The position numbers and the translations under genes were made by a program. From Parastagonospora avenae f. sp. tritici 18332-5 (taxonomy: Eukaryota > Ascomycota > Dothideomycetes > Pleosporales > Phaeosphaeriaceae): DNA of 64,000 nucleotides. Below, in pieces: positions 34,314 to 43,431 of this stretch; position 1 is the stretch's first letter, and every line of letters starts with the position of its first letter. Where the stretch lies: assembly GCA_022559985.1 (NCBI GenBank), contig JAFJTR010000030.1:248001-312000 (forward strand), given 5' to 3'. A model generated the notes under the pieces. The model made no database searches and was not told where the DNA came from. It worked only from the letters and a program-made list of their open reading frames with translations.

Positions 34314-34508
34314 AAAGTTAGATGCCCGGGTAGGTCGGGATTCTTCACTTCAAGTCTACACATTTGCAAGTCAACTACCAAACCTTCTATTCCATACGTT
34401 CCTTTGTCGCCGGGCGACTTAATAATCAACAAATTCTTTCCTCTTCACGACAATCTATATTCCAAGCCAACTTCGCTATATACCCAGTTTCATACTTCAA
34501 CCGCAAGC

Positions 34509-34710
34509 ATGCAGTTCACTACCATCGTCGCTACTCTCCTTTCCATGGCTGTTTTCGCCACTGCTGCGCCTGTCGCTGCTGGTATGTTTGATCATCGCAA
34601 GAGATAGGATGGAGCGAAGCTAACGAGATACAGAAGTCGGTGCCCGTCAGAACCACGGCATGTGCGTCAAGGGCACTCCCGGTGCCGTTGAGCAGATCCC
34701 CGACTGCTAG
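34509..34710 (+). CDS. Small secreted two-cysteine peptide (49 residues)
   Basis: Two exons, 34509-34581 and 34634-34710, joined by a GTATGT...ATACAG intron of 52 nt, give 49 residues. The first 20 or so form a signal peptide (MQFTTIVATLLSMAVFATAA). The rest, after a likely Ala cleavage site, is a peptide of about 25-30 residues ending in GMCVKGTPGAVEQIPDC, with two cysteines that could form one disulphide. Without the intron the frame stops at once, so a single-frame reading hides the gene. A TATA box and CA/CT-rich leader precede it. No family is recognised; small secreted fungal peptides can be effectors, pheromone-like or antimicrobial. The assignment is structural only. Confidence 0.62.
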
Positions 34711-35040
34711 ATATGATACCAGGAGCGCAGAGCGGAGGATAATGGATAGACGAGGTCAAGAGGAGGAATTGGCGTGCAGTGGAGTATTTCGACATGCACT
34801 CCACGCACAAAGTTACGTATACTAAAGGAATTAGTGTGTTATCGAACGGTAATACCACGCGGAATAGAATTGTCGTCACAGAGTGACCACTTCCCATTGC
34901 TCCCTTTCTCTGATGAACTCTGTTGTTTCCATTTCTCTGATCTCTTGCTATTCCCATCTCCATCCCTCCCTTATCTATGATGCTTACCCATAATCTAAAA
35001 CGCCATGCTATGCATATCATAATACCAAAACCCCCAAAAC

Positions 35041-36120
35041 TTACATTTCCGTCCCCACCCCCCTCCCCATGAACACATCTCCACACCTCTCCGTCTCCTC
35101 ATGCTCGTGATAAAGCACACACCGACTCCCCCTCCACGGCTTACAACTCTCCCACTTCCGCCTCTTCTCCCCGCCCTCCTCATCCCCTACCCACCGACTC
35201 CGCCCATCATCCCACCCCGCCATCGCCGTCCCCGCCTCCACGCACTTGGTGCAGAACGCCAAACAGCACTCATCGCACGCGACCACGCCCTGCTGCGGCG
35301 GCAGCACCAAGCGGCAATTATCGCACGCGCGCGTCGCGTGCCAGCTATCCGGGATCCACATGCGCAGGCGATGGCGCGTGAGCGCCGTGGACACGGGGCG
35401 TTTGAGGTGCACAACGAGGTCGCGGAGGAACGCTGCGTGCCATGTATCCTGATGCGTCTCGAGTAATCTATCCGTCTTCTTAAACGCGAACAAATCAATC
35501 ACCAGATTGCGCAGCGGCGCGGAGTCGCGGATCGAGTCGTACAGGATGCGTGTGTCCGAAGGGGTCAGCACGCTGTTTGTGCGGTCGGCGAGGTCGGAGA
35601 TCAGGTCGATTACGGCGTTGCGCAGGCCTTCGAAGCACAGGCGGTCGGCGAGGGCGTAGGCGTGGAGCAGCGTGTAGTATGCGGGTTTACCGTCTTTGTA
35701 GGGCGGCGGGATGGAGCCGGTGTAGAGCCATGAGACGAGGAGTTGGAAGTGCGAGACGTCGACGTCGTCTAGACGGATGGTGTTTTCAGTGGCTTCTGCG
35801 AAGCGGCCGGTGAGTGCTGCGCGGAAGTATGGGGACTGGGAGGTGAGGAGGGTAGTGTGTACTAGGAAGGGTGTCGCTTTGGGGCCGACGAGGAGGGTGC
35901 TGGTGGTTGTGAAGTCGTTTGGGTTGGCTCTGCGTTGAATTAGTGAAGGAGGTGAAGTGTGCTCCCTTGCATGCGTATACCTCAATTGCCCAGATTTTGT
36001 GCCCGTCCAGGTATACGGTGGTGGCAGACTGATAGGAATGCGATTCGTATCCGACCCGACAGTGCACATGACCTTGAGTGTCATGATTTTGCGCAACACT
36101 TCTTCTCCGCTTCGGAGCAA
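35041..36120 (-). CDS. BTB/POZ-domain protein with C-terminal Cys cluster
   Basis: A 359-codon open frame. A BTB/POZ domain spans about residues 70-190 (LVGPKATPFLVHTTLLTSQS, YFRAALTGRFAEA, DDVDVSHFQLLVSWLYTGSI), typical of fungal BTB proteins that bind Cul3 or self-associate. After a helical middle comes a Cys pair array (CDNCRLVLPPQQGVVACDEC, AFCTKC) with zinc-binding spacing, then a short tail. The stretch 35980-35930 (51 nt, GTATAC...CTAAT...GCAG) has all intron signals and no stop in frame, so the spliced product would be 342 residues (GQLR|ANPNDF). The N-terminal 40 residues do not look conserved, and the start may lie at 36084 (MTLKVM) or further in. Confidence 0.75.
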   Translation of the reverse strand: MLRSGEEVLRKIMTLKVMCTVGSDTNRIPISLPPPYTWTGTKSGQLRYTHAREHTSPPSLIQRRANPNDFTTTSTLLVGPKATPFLVHTTLLTSQSPYFRAALTGRFAEATENTIRLDDVDVSHFQLLVSWLYTGSIPPPYKDGKPAYYTLLHAYALADRLCFEGLRNAVIDLISDLADRTNSVLTPSDTRILYDSIRDSAPLRNLVIDLFAFKKTDRLLETHQDTWHAAFLRDLVVHLKRPVSTALTRHRLRMWIPDSWHATRACDNCRLVLPPQQGVVACDECCLAFCTKCVEAGTAMAGWDDGRSRWVGDEEGGEKRRKWESCKPWRGSRCVLYHEHEETERCGDVFMGRGVGTEM

Positions 36121-36678
36121 TCTTCACTAAACGCACGCAAATTTTCGAGATGTAGTTGACGACGACGGACGATACAAAATGACTTGATGGGGGCAGCGGC
36201 GCACCCAGACTTTGAGGATAGACATGCAGCTCCGCAAGCGGGAAGATCTTTCAAGAGCAGGAATGTGTTTCGGAATGCACCATCGTGGACAACTCCAGCG
36301 CGACGAACAAACGACTTCATTATCGTGGACAATCGCCTTGTGGACGCTTGCAGCTGGAGTGGTGTGCTGTTTTCGCTTTGTTGTCGCCAATCTGAGGCGA
36401 GCAAACCTAGCGCCGAATGCGGTGACAAAGGGAGAATGCGCTTCACAGGACTTGGTGGAGTTGCTGTGCAGTAAGCGACCAAGAACACCAAAACGTTAAA
36501 GACATGAAACAGCGAGTTGAGAAAATTGCAGAGTGGAAAATCGCTTTTGCGCTTGGTTAAATACTATGGTCATGTTCGACGTAAATGGTTTTACACCAAT
36601 TGTTGTACACATCAAACGCCACGTTCGGGGGAGATTGAGAAGACTTTTACATTAGTACAGAGAGGCGTGATGTCGAAA
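36121..36678. other. Intergenic region before the MAM33-like gene 3' end
   Basis: About 560 bases separating two minus-strand genes: the BTB gene promoter and the MAM33-like 3' flank. One 136-codon minus-strand frame exists but is without features. Nothing is supported. Confidence 0.45.
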
Positions 36679-37782
36679 TTACTCGACAAACTTCCTGACG
36701 CCTGTGGAAATGTTAGTATCTGTGATTAATCTGGATTTGAGTGGCACGTACTGTTCAACCACCTGATGTACTCCTTCTGCTCCTTGTGGTCAATGTAGTC
36801 CGGGATGAAGAGAGCCAGACGGGTGTTGATACCGCGCTCCTCGAGGTACTTCTCAAGCAGGATCTGCAGGTCCTCGTCCAGGTTGTTGAAGGGAGGGCCG
36901 GTGTAGAGCGTCCGCCTTGACCAGTCCTGCTCAGCGGTCTGGGGGTCGGCGAGGTCGGCGGAGGGGAAGTAGTAGAGGTCTTCGATGAGGAAGTCGCCAT
37001 CCTGCGCAGTTGCCTCAATAGCAAGCGCACCCTTGCCGGGTCGCTCGATGCGAATGCTGGCGTGGGCGGGGAAGCCCTGCTGCTGGCCTTCCTCCTCGAA
37101 GTCGTCCTCGAGCTCCTCACGGTCGGCGGGCGAAGCATTGCCCTCGGGTGCGACTCGGACGTTTCCGTCTGCTGTCTTGCCCTGGCTAACGGAACCCTTG
37201 GTGTTTGCCCCACCGGACTGGACGTCCATGTCGGCGTCGTCGTAGGCGGCATCCTCGCCCATTTCCTCATTGGGTACGTTGTTGTTCAGGTCCGCGGTGG
37301 TGAAGGTGAGACGAATCTTCTCGTCGCCAAAGGTTCGGGTCAGGATGACTTCCTGGTTGCCGGCCTTGTCTTCGATCTGGTGTTCTGTGAGCTCATCATG
37401 CCGCAATAGAAATTAGGCGTGCTGCCTACCTCGAAGGGGCTGTTCTCGAGGTACTCCTTGATGTTTGCTGACAAGTCGTCATCCTCCTTCATGTCCTCCT
37501 CCATGGAGATCTCGCTCTGCAGCTTTGCGACAAGCTCATCGCTGACTGTGATGCTTTTAGCAAAGTTACTTGGGTTGTGTTGAATGAATTCAACTTACTA
37601 GCTCCGCTTTCTTGTCTCCTTGCAGAGACGTGGAAAGATGCTGTGTGTCTAGGAACGGAAGCCCATGACGGCTGGAAGGCTGCCGTCTGGCGGAATACTG
37701 AAGACTGCGGGCGGATGGCTTTGGTGGAGAGGCGGGCAGCCGAGCGCGTTGCGCTGCGGGCGAGATTCCGTAGACCGAGCAT
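36679..37782 (-). CDS. mam33: MAM33/p32 (C1QBP)-family mitochondrial acidic protein
   Basis: Four exons, 37782-37599, 37545-37430, 37391-36752 and 36701-36679, give 320 residues. The last exon is 23 nt and supplies the ending RWLNSVRKFVE. A mitochondrial presequence opens the protein (MLGLRNLARSATRSAARLST). The mature part is strongly acidic, with the family's DELVAKLQSEI, NIKEYLENSPFE, GNQEVILTRTFGDEKIRLTF, DFLIEDLYYFP and LDEDLQILLEKYLEERGIN. Family members form acidic trimers in the matrix and help mitochondrial ribosome assembly and respiration. The splice acceptor at 37392 (GATGAG) was chosen because it alone keeps the frame. It is divergent from the citrate carrier gene. Confidence 0.9.
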
Positions 37783-38232
37783 GTTGGATGCTTTTATTCA
37801 AGTTCTCAATTAAATCGAGATTATGCGTCAGCGTCGTGATCAAGTATTAAGGTAGTAATGCTTTCGGCGTGCAGATGGACTTTTGCATGTCCGAGCTTTC
37901 TAGAACGACGAATGGACCCTCGTCGTGAATATCTTGGCACCTCCGAATAACGTCCACGGTCCATCCGGCATCGGCTTGTGATATTATGCTGACAATACTC
38001 ACGCTCTGACTCAAACGTTGGAAGACTATTTGAAGGCCTTGTCGTCCTGAAGAAAGAGCATTGGAAGTTACGTTATTCTAGTTTACACCAAAACCCAGAT
38101 CCTACGTCATTGTTTGGAGTCACCCATTGGAACTTTCGGAAGCGAAGCTACGCGACAACGACGCGCATAATTGTTCAAGTTCCGCGAGTGATCTGGGAGT
38201 AGTGTAGCAGTCTGCAGCTTTGGAACGCAACA
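37783..38232. promoter_or_regulatory. Divergent promoter interval, MAM33-like / citrate carrier
   Basis: 450 bp between two start codons that face apart; both products are mitochondrial. Shared regulation is inferred from layout. No TATA box or named element is evident. Confidence 0.45.
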
Positions 38233-39416
38233 ATGGCGACGACAGAGAAGAAGAAGGTACTTGAACTGTGTCAGCCACGAAGATATCCTAGCTGAAGCTC
38301 AGTAGACAAGTGCAATGCGCTCAATTTTAGCTGGCGCAACCGCAGGAGCAGTAGAAATTTGTAATATCTCCTTATATCTGCCATCTGCAGCTTTAGCTAA
38401 CATGCTCTTTAGCCATCACATACCCTGCCGAATGTACGCAAATGAATCCATGTCTACCCGATGATCGCACCTAACCGTCCTCAGTCGCAAAGACCCGATC
38501 ACAACTGAACCGAAGATTACCAGACGGAAAGAAGCTGCCATGGCCGCCGTTCGGCAAGCAATGGTACGCAGGATGCACGACTCTGATTATCGGCAACTCA
38601 CTGAAGGCCGGCATACGTATGGCGTCGGAAATGTTCACACCGCATTCAACTGCTGACGGACGGTGCAGGATTCGTCGCCTTTGATGCGTACAAAGACCTA
38701 CTAGCAGATGCTGAAGGCAAGGTCTCCGGCCCGGCGACCGTCATAGCAGGTTTCGGTGCTGGAGCAACAGAGTCACTACTAGCAGTGACACCATTCGAGA
38801 GCATAAAGACCCAACTGTGAGCTCCCTCATCAAAATCTCCTGTATCATACTAACAAATGCAGAATCGACGACCGCAAATCCGCAAACCCGCGCATGCGAG
38901 GCTTCCTCCACGGCTCCAAGATCATCGCGCAAGAAAAAGGCATCCGGGGTTTCTTCCAGGGCTTCCTTCCTACGACTGCACGACAGGCTGCCAACTCCGC
39001 CGTGCGATTCTCAAGCTACACGTCCCTCAAGCAGTTGGCGCAATCATACACTTCGCCAGGCGAGAAGCTGGGTGCTGTCAGCACTTTTGGGCTCGGAGGT
39101 CTGGCGGGCATCATAACGGTCTACACGACGATGCCGATCGATACTGTCAAGACGCGCATGCAGTCGATTGAGGCGAGTGCGCAGTACAAGAATAGCATTG
39201 ATTGCGTTGTGAAGATTTTCAAGCATGAGGGAATGCTCACATTCTGGTCTGGTGCTGTGCCCCGGTTGGGACGCCTCATTCTCAGTGGTGGTATTGTGTT
39301 TACCATGTAAGTTTAACACGGGGACAATGGACCGTTGGCAGTTACTAATGTATCGCAGGTACGAGAAGTCGATGGAACTGATGGATAGATTGGATCCGCA
39401 AGGACGGTATATCTGA
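38233..39416 (+). CDS. ctp1: Mitochondrial tricarboxylate (citrate) carrier
   Basis: Seven exons: 38233-38256, 38306-38360, 38413-38433 (21 nt), 38485-38616, 38669-38816, 38863-39306 and 39359-39416, giving 293 residues, the usual length. Three mitochondrial-carrier repeats are seen, with signatures ITYPAEFAKTR, VTPFESIKTQL and TMPIDTVKTRMQ, plus LPWPPFGKQWYAGCTTLIIG and FFQGFLPTTARQAANSAVRF. It is the SLC25A1/Ctp1 type that exchanges matrix citrate for cytosolic malate, feeding cytosolic acetyl-CoA. The many small 5' exons explain why no long single frame covers the start. A 24-nt first exon ends AAG|GTACTT and exon 2 uses the acceptor CAGTAG. Confidence 0.93.
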
Positions 39417-39791
39417 GCACAGTCGAATCTGTGTCTGGCCATTTTGTTACGAGATTCTGGTCTTAACGCTTTAATGACCGATCAAGAGTCTTTGCACAGC
39501 AGCACGCGTATTCGGTCCATAGAAGTGCTGAGCCCATGTACAATGGCAACGCCGGCGCAGAAAAGGTGTGCAATACACACGATTCAATAATATACATCAC
39601 ATCAAAACACAGTCATTCCCTCACATAAGTCCTTGCTGATAATTATCGTCACAGGAGCATGTTTACAGCATGTCGAGGGAGTAGGAGGAAGGAATATGAA
39701 CACTCACGATCAGCGTACGAGCAACATCGCGAAGCCATTTTCATTTCTAGTATAAAAGACGATGACTCTGGGTATATTGAACAACCTACAA

Positions 39792-40877
39792 TCACTCCTC
39801 ATCCGACGGCTCCTCCACCTGCGCGACATCCCTCGTAAACCCCCCACCCTTGACCGTATCCGCGACCTTCAAAATCCAAAACTTCTTCCCGTTCAACAAG
39901 AATACCTCGCCCTTTTTCCCAAAGCAAATATTCGCCAGTCCACCAGGAACAAGCACTTTACCCAACAAAACCCCGCCGGGCGTCCACACACTCAACCCAT
40001 CTCCACACGCAGCATACACATTGCCTGCGGAGTCGCACTTGAGCCCATCTGGCACGCCCACGTCCGCCATGGCAAAAACGCGCTTGTTGGTGAGAAATTT
40101 AGCTTTCCTGCGCTCCTCGACGTCATACGCATAAATCGTCGACGCACGCGTGAAGTCGATATTGCCATCCCCATGGATAAAATCCGTGTCGGAAACATAG
40201 CAAACCTTTTCGAACGGCGAGAAGCAAATCCCACTTGGTCTGCCGAAGCAATCGGCGACAACCCGGACGTCGCCCGTGTGCGAGTCGAATCTGTAGACTT
40301 GGTTGGGCAGTTCGGGCGGCGGGCGGATGCCCTGGTCGAAGCCGTATATGGGGTCGGTGAACCACACGGAGCCGTCCGAGTGCATGACGATGTCCTTTAG
40401 TGAATTGAAGCGGCGGCCGTGGTAGTTGTTGAGCAGCGTGCGGGACCGGAAGGGGTAGTCTGATTCCATAAGCACCAGCGCGGCGGGGGTTTCGAGATCG
40501 CCTTGGGAGCAGAATAAGACGCCGTCGATGTTGCCATCATTGAAGGCGACGCCGCCGCTGGGCATGCGAATGTCGCGGGGCAGTTGGTGGCGAGACCATT
40601 CGCCGTAGAGATTGCGTGAAAGTTTTGAAATGACGATGACTTTTTCGATTTTGCCACGGCCCATGTCGAGGTCGAATTGGTTGCTGGTGACGAAGACGTG
40701 GTCGTTTTTGGGGGAGTAGATGCCGGCTTCGTAGGCAAAGGGGATGTTGTCTTGTAAAACGAGTTTAAGATCTGCGTGAGCGCCTAGCATTTCGTTGAAT
40801 TTGTCGTTGTAGACTAGTAGTGTGGGCTCGGTCATTGAGAATTGAGAACGGGATGTTGAGAGGAGTCGTTGTTGCAT
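39792..40877 (-). CDS. SMP-30/gluconolactonase-like (lactonohydrolase) protein
   Basis: A 361-residue frame of six-bladed beta-propeller type. Family signatures: MPSGGVAFNDGNIDGVLFCS, RRFNSLKDIVMHSDGSVWFT, DPIYGFDQGIRPPPELPNQV, GRPSGICFSPFEKVCYVSDT and VPDGLKCDSAGNVYAACGDG. The Asn/Asp and Glu positions that hold the catalytic calcium in gluconolactonases appear kept. Likely reaction: hydrolysis of a lactone, exact substrate unknown; no signal peptide. The first Met is at 40877 and a second, MTEPTLLVYN, at 40835. The frame is open upstream to 40892, where a good 52-nt intron joins it in phase to the FAR1-like frame, so this may be the 3' half of a longer gene. Confidence 0.85.
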   Translation of the reverse strand: MQQRLLSTSRSQFSMTEPTLLVYNDKFNEMLGAHADLKLVLQDNIPFAYEAGIYSPKNDHVFVTSNQFDLDMGRGKIEKVIVISKLSRNLYGEWSRHQLPRDIRMPSGGVAFNDGNIDGVLFCSQGDLETPAALVLMESDYPFRSRTLLNNYHGRRFNSLKDIVMHSDGSVWFTDPIYGFDQGIRPPPELPNQVYRFDSHTGDVRVVADCFGRPSGICFSPFEKVCYVSDTDFIHGDGNIDFTRASTIYAYDVEERRKAKFLTNKRVFAMADVGVPDGLKCDSAGNVYAACGDGLSVWTPGGVLLGKVLVPGGLANICFGKKGEVFLLNGKKFWILKVADTVKGGGFTRDVAQVEEPSDEE

Positions 40878-40892
40878 GGAAATAACGTTGCG

Positions 40893-41630
40893 CTATGGTC
40901 TCGTCAGATTGAGGTTCAAGTGTAGACACATATCCGAACCATACTTTGATTCCACTGGCAGTGACAGTCGGCCACGACGACATTACCGGCAAGAAGTTCC
41001 CCTGCATCGGATTCTGTGGATCTCCAGGAGGTGTGAAAGTCTGATCCGCTGCACTCGCAAGTGCACGAGGCGGTCGTGCAGGCGTCGTCCTCGCTCTCGG
41101 CGGCATACCCTTATCATTAAGCTCATCATTGAGAGGGTGATTATGCTCTGAACACAGACACGTTACTTTCCACCCTCCACCTTGCCGTGGTATCATCTTG
41201 GCTCTCCAGGGGCATCCTGTCATTCGAGTTGCATAGTGCTTCTGTGGCACACCTCTTGCTTTGTAGACTTTTGAGCGCGCACACTGCAGCATTACACGTG
41301 TGATTTTCTTTTCTCCTGTCTTTTGGGGAGTGTAAGACTTTGTTCGCGAGATGGCGATACCAAAGCCACAGTCTCTGCCGAGTGCAGCGCGTATCTCCTT
41401 TGATAGAGCATGTCAATGGCAGTATCACGTGTAGCTCAAGGAGCAGAACCTACCTTAAGGCCATCGTGATAATCTTCTGAAGTCACAAATGCAGGCAGTG
41501 CAGCTGATATATAACCGGACGAGGGTTCCTCGGTAGCGGTTTGAAGTTGCTGAAACAGCGGCGAGGGGTTCAACGGCTGCTGTAGTAACGGCTGGGAATG
41601 TAATGGTTGTGGTAGCAATGGCTGGGCCAT
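40893..41630 (-). CDS. FAR1-like DNA-binding domain gene (possibly 5' part of a fusion)
   Basis: Exon 1 at 41630-41454 (Gln/Pro/Leu-rich start MAQPLLPQPLHSQPLLQQ) and exon 2 at 41397-40945. Exon 2 encodes a FAR1/WRKY-GCM1-type zinc-binding module: DCGFGIAISRTKSYTP, VMLQCARSKVYKARG, RMTGCPWRAKMIPR and WKVTCLCSEHNHPLN, with the usual C-C-H-H order. A Pro/Arg-rich tail follows. Such modules come from Mutator-like transposases and are often domesticated as DNA-binding proteins. After ASGIK at 40945 a GTATGG...CTGAC...ATAG intron (40944-40893) leads in phase into the SMP-30 frame. If it is not spliced, the frame reads on to a stop at 40765, overlapping the SMP-30 start. Confidence 0.7.
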
Positions 41631-42293
41631 CTTGGGTGTGCGAAAAGCACGTGTGGAGACGTCGCTGTGGGTGTGTGAAGAGGCGGGGACGACACGAGCT
41701 CACCAGTTCAAGATGCGCTTGTCATCCGTGCACCCCCTCTTTCTTGCGTCACCTCGCTTCGAGCCACCCACGACACGTCGACGTCTTCTGTTTGTATGCG
41801 ACCATACCTTTGTTCATGCATTTATTCTAGATGTAACATACTTGTTTCGTTTCATCTGGTGTGCTTACTAAGAGGTTGGTGTGCTTGGAACACCTTACTC
41901 GAGTTGTGCTTCGCGCATCGGACCTCAGTCGCATCCTTCTTCAGCACCTCGATCTTAGGAAAGGACGGCCGAAGGCATCGCGATTCAACATGAGATTTCA
42001 ACAAACACTAAACGCTCCAGAAGGATTCCGCGGATCGCGCCAGTCATGGAAGGGCGCTTTTTCTTCGCGTTGACCCTTGGCGTGACACGCCGGAAGTAGT
42101 ATTTAGCAATCGTCATCCATATGCGTAGAGGGGCCTGAACATCCACAGCGTATCGCCATACACTATCATGTGCTACCTAGACGTCATGCTGCTGCTTTTA
42201 CGACTCCTTCCAAGCCACCCGGCCTCGCTGTAGTACTCTCTCTCCGGCCTTACATGAGCTCTGATCTCACCGTTACGTCGATCTCCACCAGCC
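41631..42293. other. Divergent intergenic region (FAR1-like / BLI-3)
   Basis: 660 bases between start codons facing apart. It holds both promoters. Short open frames only; no element recognised. Confidence 0.45.
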
Positions 42294-43097
42294 ATGTCTG
42301 CTCCCCGAGTATTTGTACGCGCAGCTCGCGCATCAAAAGCTCTACCAATCAGCAGTTTTCGAGCATCAATTCGGACATCATACTTTCAATCAATACCCAG
42401 ATCCTTCTCAACTACACCCACTTTCAAGATGCCTGAGACTCTACACAAAAGCGAGGTTGACGCGAAGCAAGACCCTTCCGTCGCGAAGCAGTACGACAAT
42501 GAAACGCCCAAGGACCAGCAGATCAAGCAGTTTTTCGAGATGGTCGACGGAAAGAAGATTGGCATGTTGAGCACATACCGCAATGGCGTTGGCAAGCAAC
42601 AGTCCACATCAACTTCCTTGGTATGAAACTAATATCCTGTAGGACCTGTCGGTCGCTCAATGGCCGTTGCAAAGCGCACCGGTCCCGACTTTCTCTTCCT
42701 CGCAAACAAGCACTCCCAAAAGTTTACCGACCTCGACCAGAATAAGGAGGTCCAGATCACCTTCCAAGACTCCAAGACACAAGACTGGATCAGCGTATCT
42801 GGCACCGCAACCGTCACATCGAACAGCGACCCGCGTATCGAGGACGTATGGAGTCAGCCTACTCGCGCGTGGTTCGGTGATTTGGGCGATGGGACACACA
42901 CAGGCGGCCCTGAAGACCCTCGTATGACCTTGATCGAAGTCAAGAGCAAATACATCACGTACTATCTGACTGAAGTTGGCATTTTGGGTTATGCAAAGGA
43001 GATCATTGGTGCTGCTGTGACAGGTGGTGTTGCCAACACGGGCAAGCTGAGGGAGTTGCACGAGCAGGATATCGAGAAGGCGAGGTCAATGCAGTGA
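42294..43097 (+). CDS. bli-3: BLI-3-like FMN-binding split-barrel protein
   Basis: Two exons, 42294-42591 and 42643-43097, give 250 residues. The first 45 form an Arg/Ser-rich, mitochondrial-type presequence; the core opens with MPETLHKSEVDAKQDPSVAK. The general-stress-protein/pyridoxamine-oxidase split barrel shows KIGMLSTYRNGVGPVGRSMA, DFLFLANKHSQKFTDL and PRMTLIEVKSKYITYY. In Neurospora bli-3 is induced by blue light; its enzymatic role is unclear. The intron seems to be a GC-AG one: G|GCAAGC ... ACTAAT ... TGTAG, 51 nt, is the only way to keep the barrel in frame. An inner Met after the presequence could be a second start for a cytosolic form. Confidence 0.85.
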
Positions 43098-43431
43098 GTA
43101 CTGTCAAACCTTTCGGGCATAATGTCCTGTTGAGATATCAGGACTTATGCTAGGCTTTAGCAGTTCGCAAGTATAGTAATGAATTTCATGAACAATCATG
43201 TACCACACTTTGTTCCGTTCAATACACGCAGTCCGCATGTCTTCTGATAACATGCTACTCCATGCGCTCTGCAGTATCACAGTATTAGTGCCATGGTCAT
43301 TGAGATAATAATATGAATTACACTACTGTAGCGTTATCAATGCGGGTATCGTGACTTAATCAATTGCGCCTGTCATGCCATCTTACCCCCTCCATACTCC
43401 TTGACACCAATCGAAAAAGACCTTTGTAAAT

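Noticed and set aside
36081..36491. 136-codon minus-strand frame between BTB and MAM33-like genes
   Set aside because: No domain, and it overlaps the BTB gene's 5' part.
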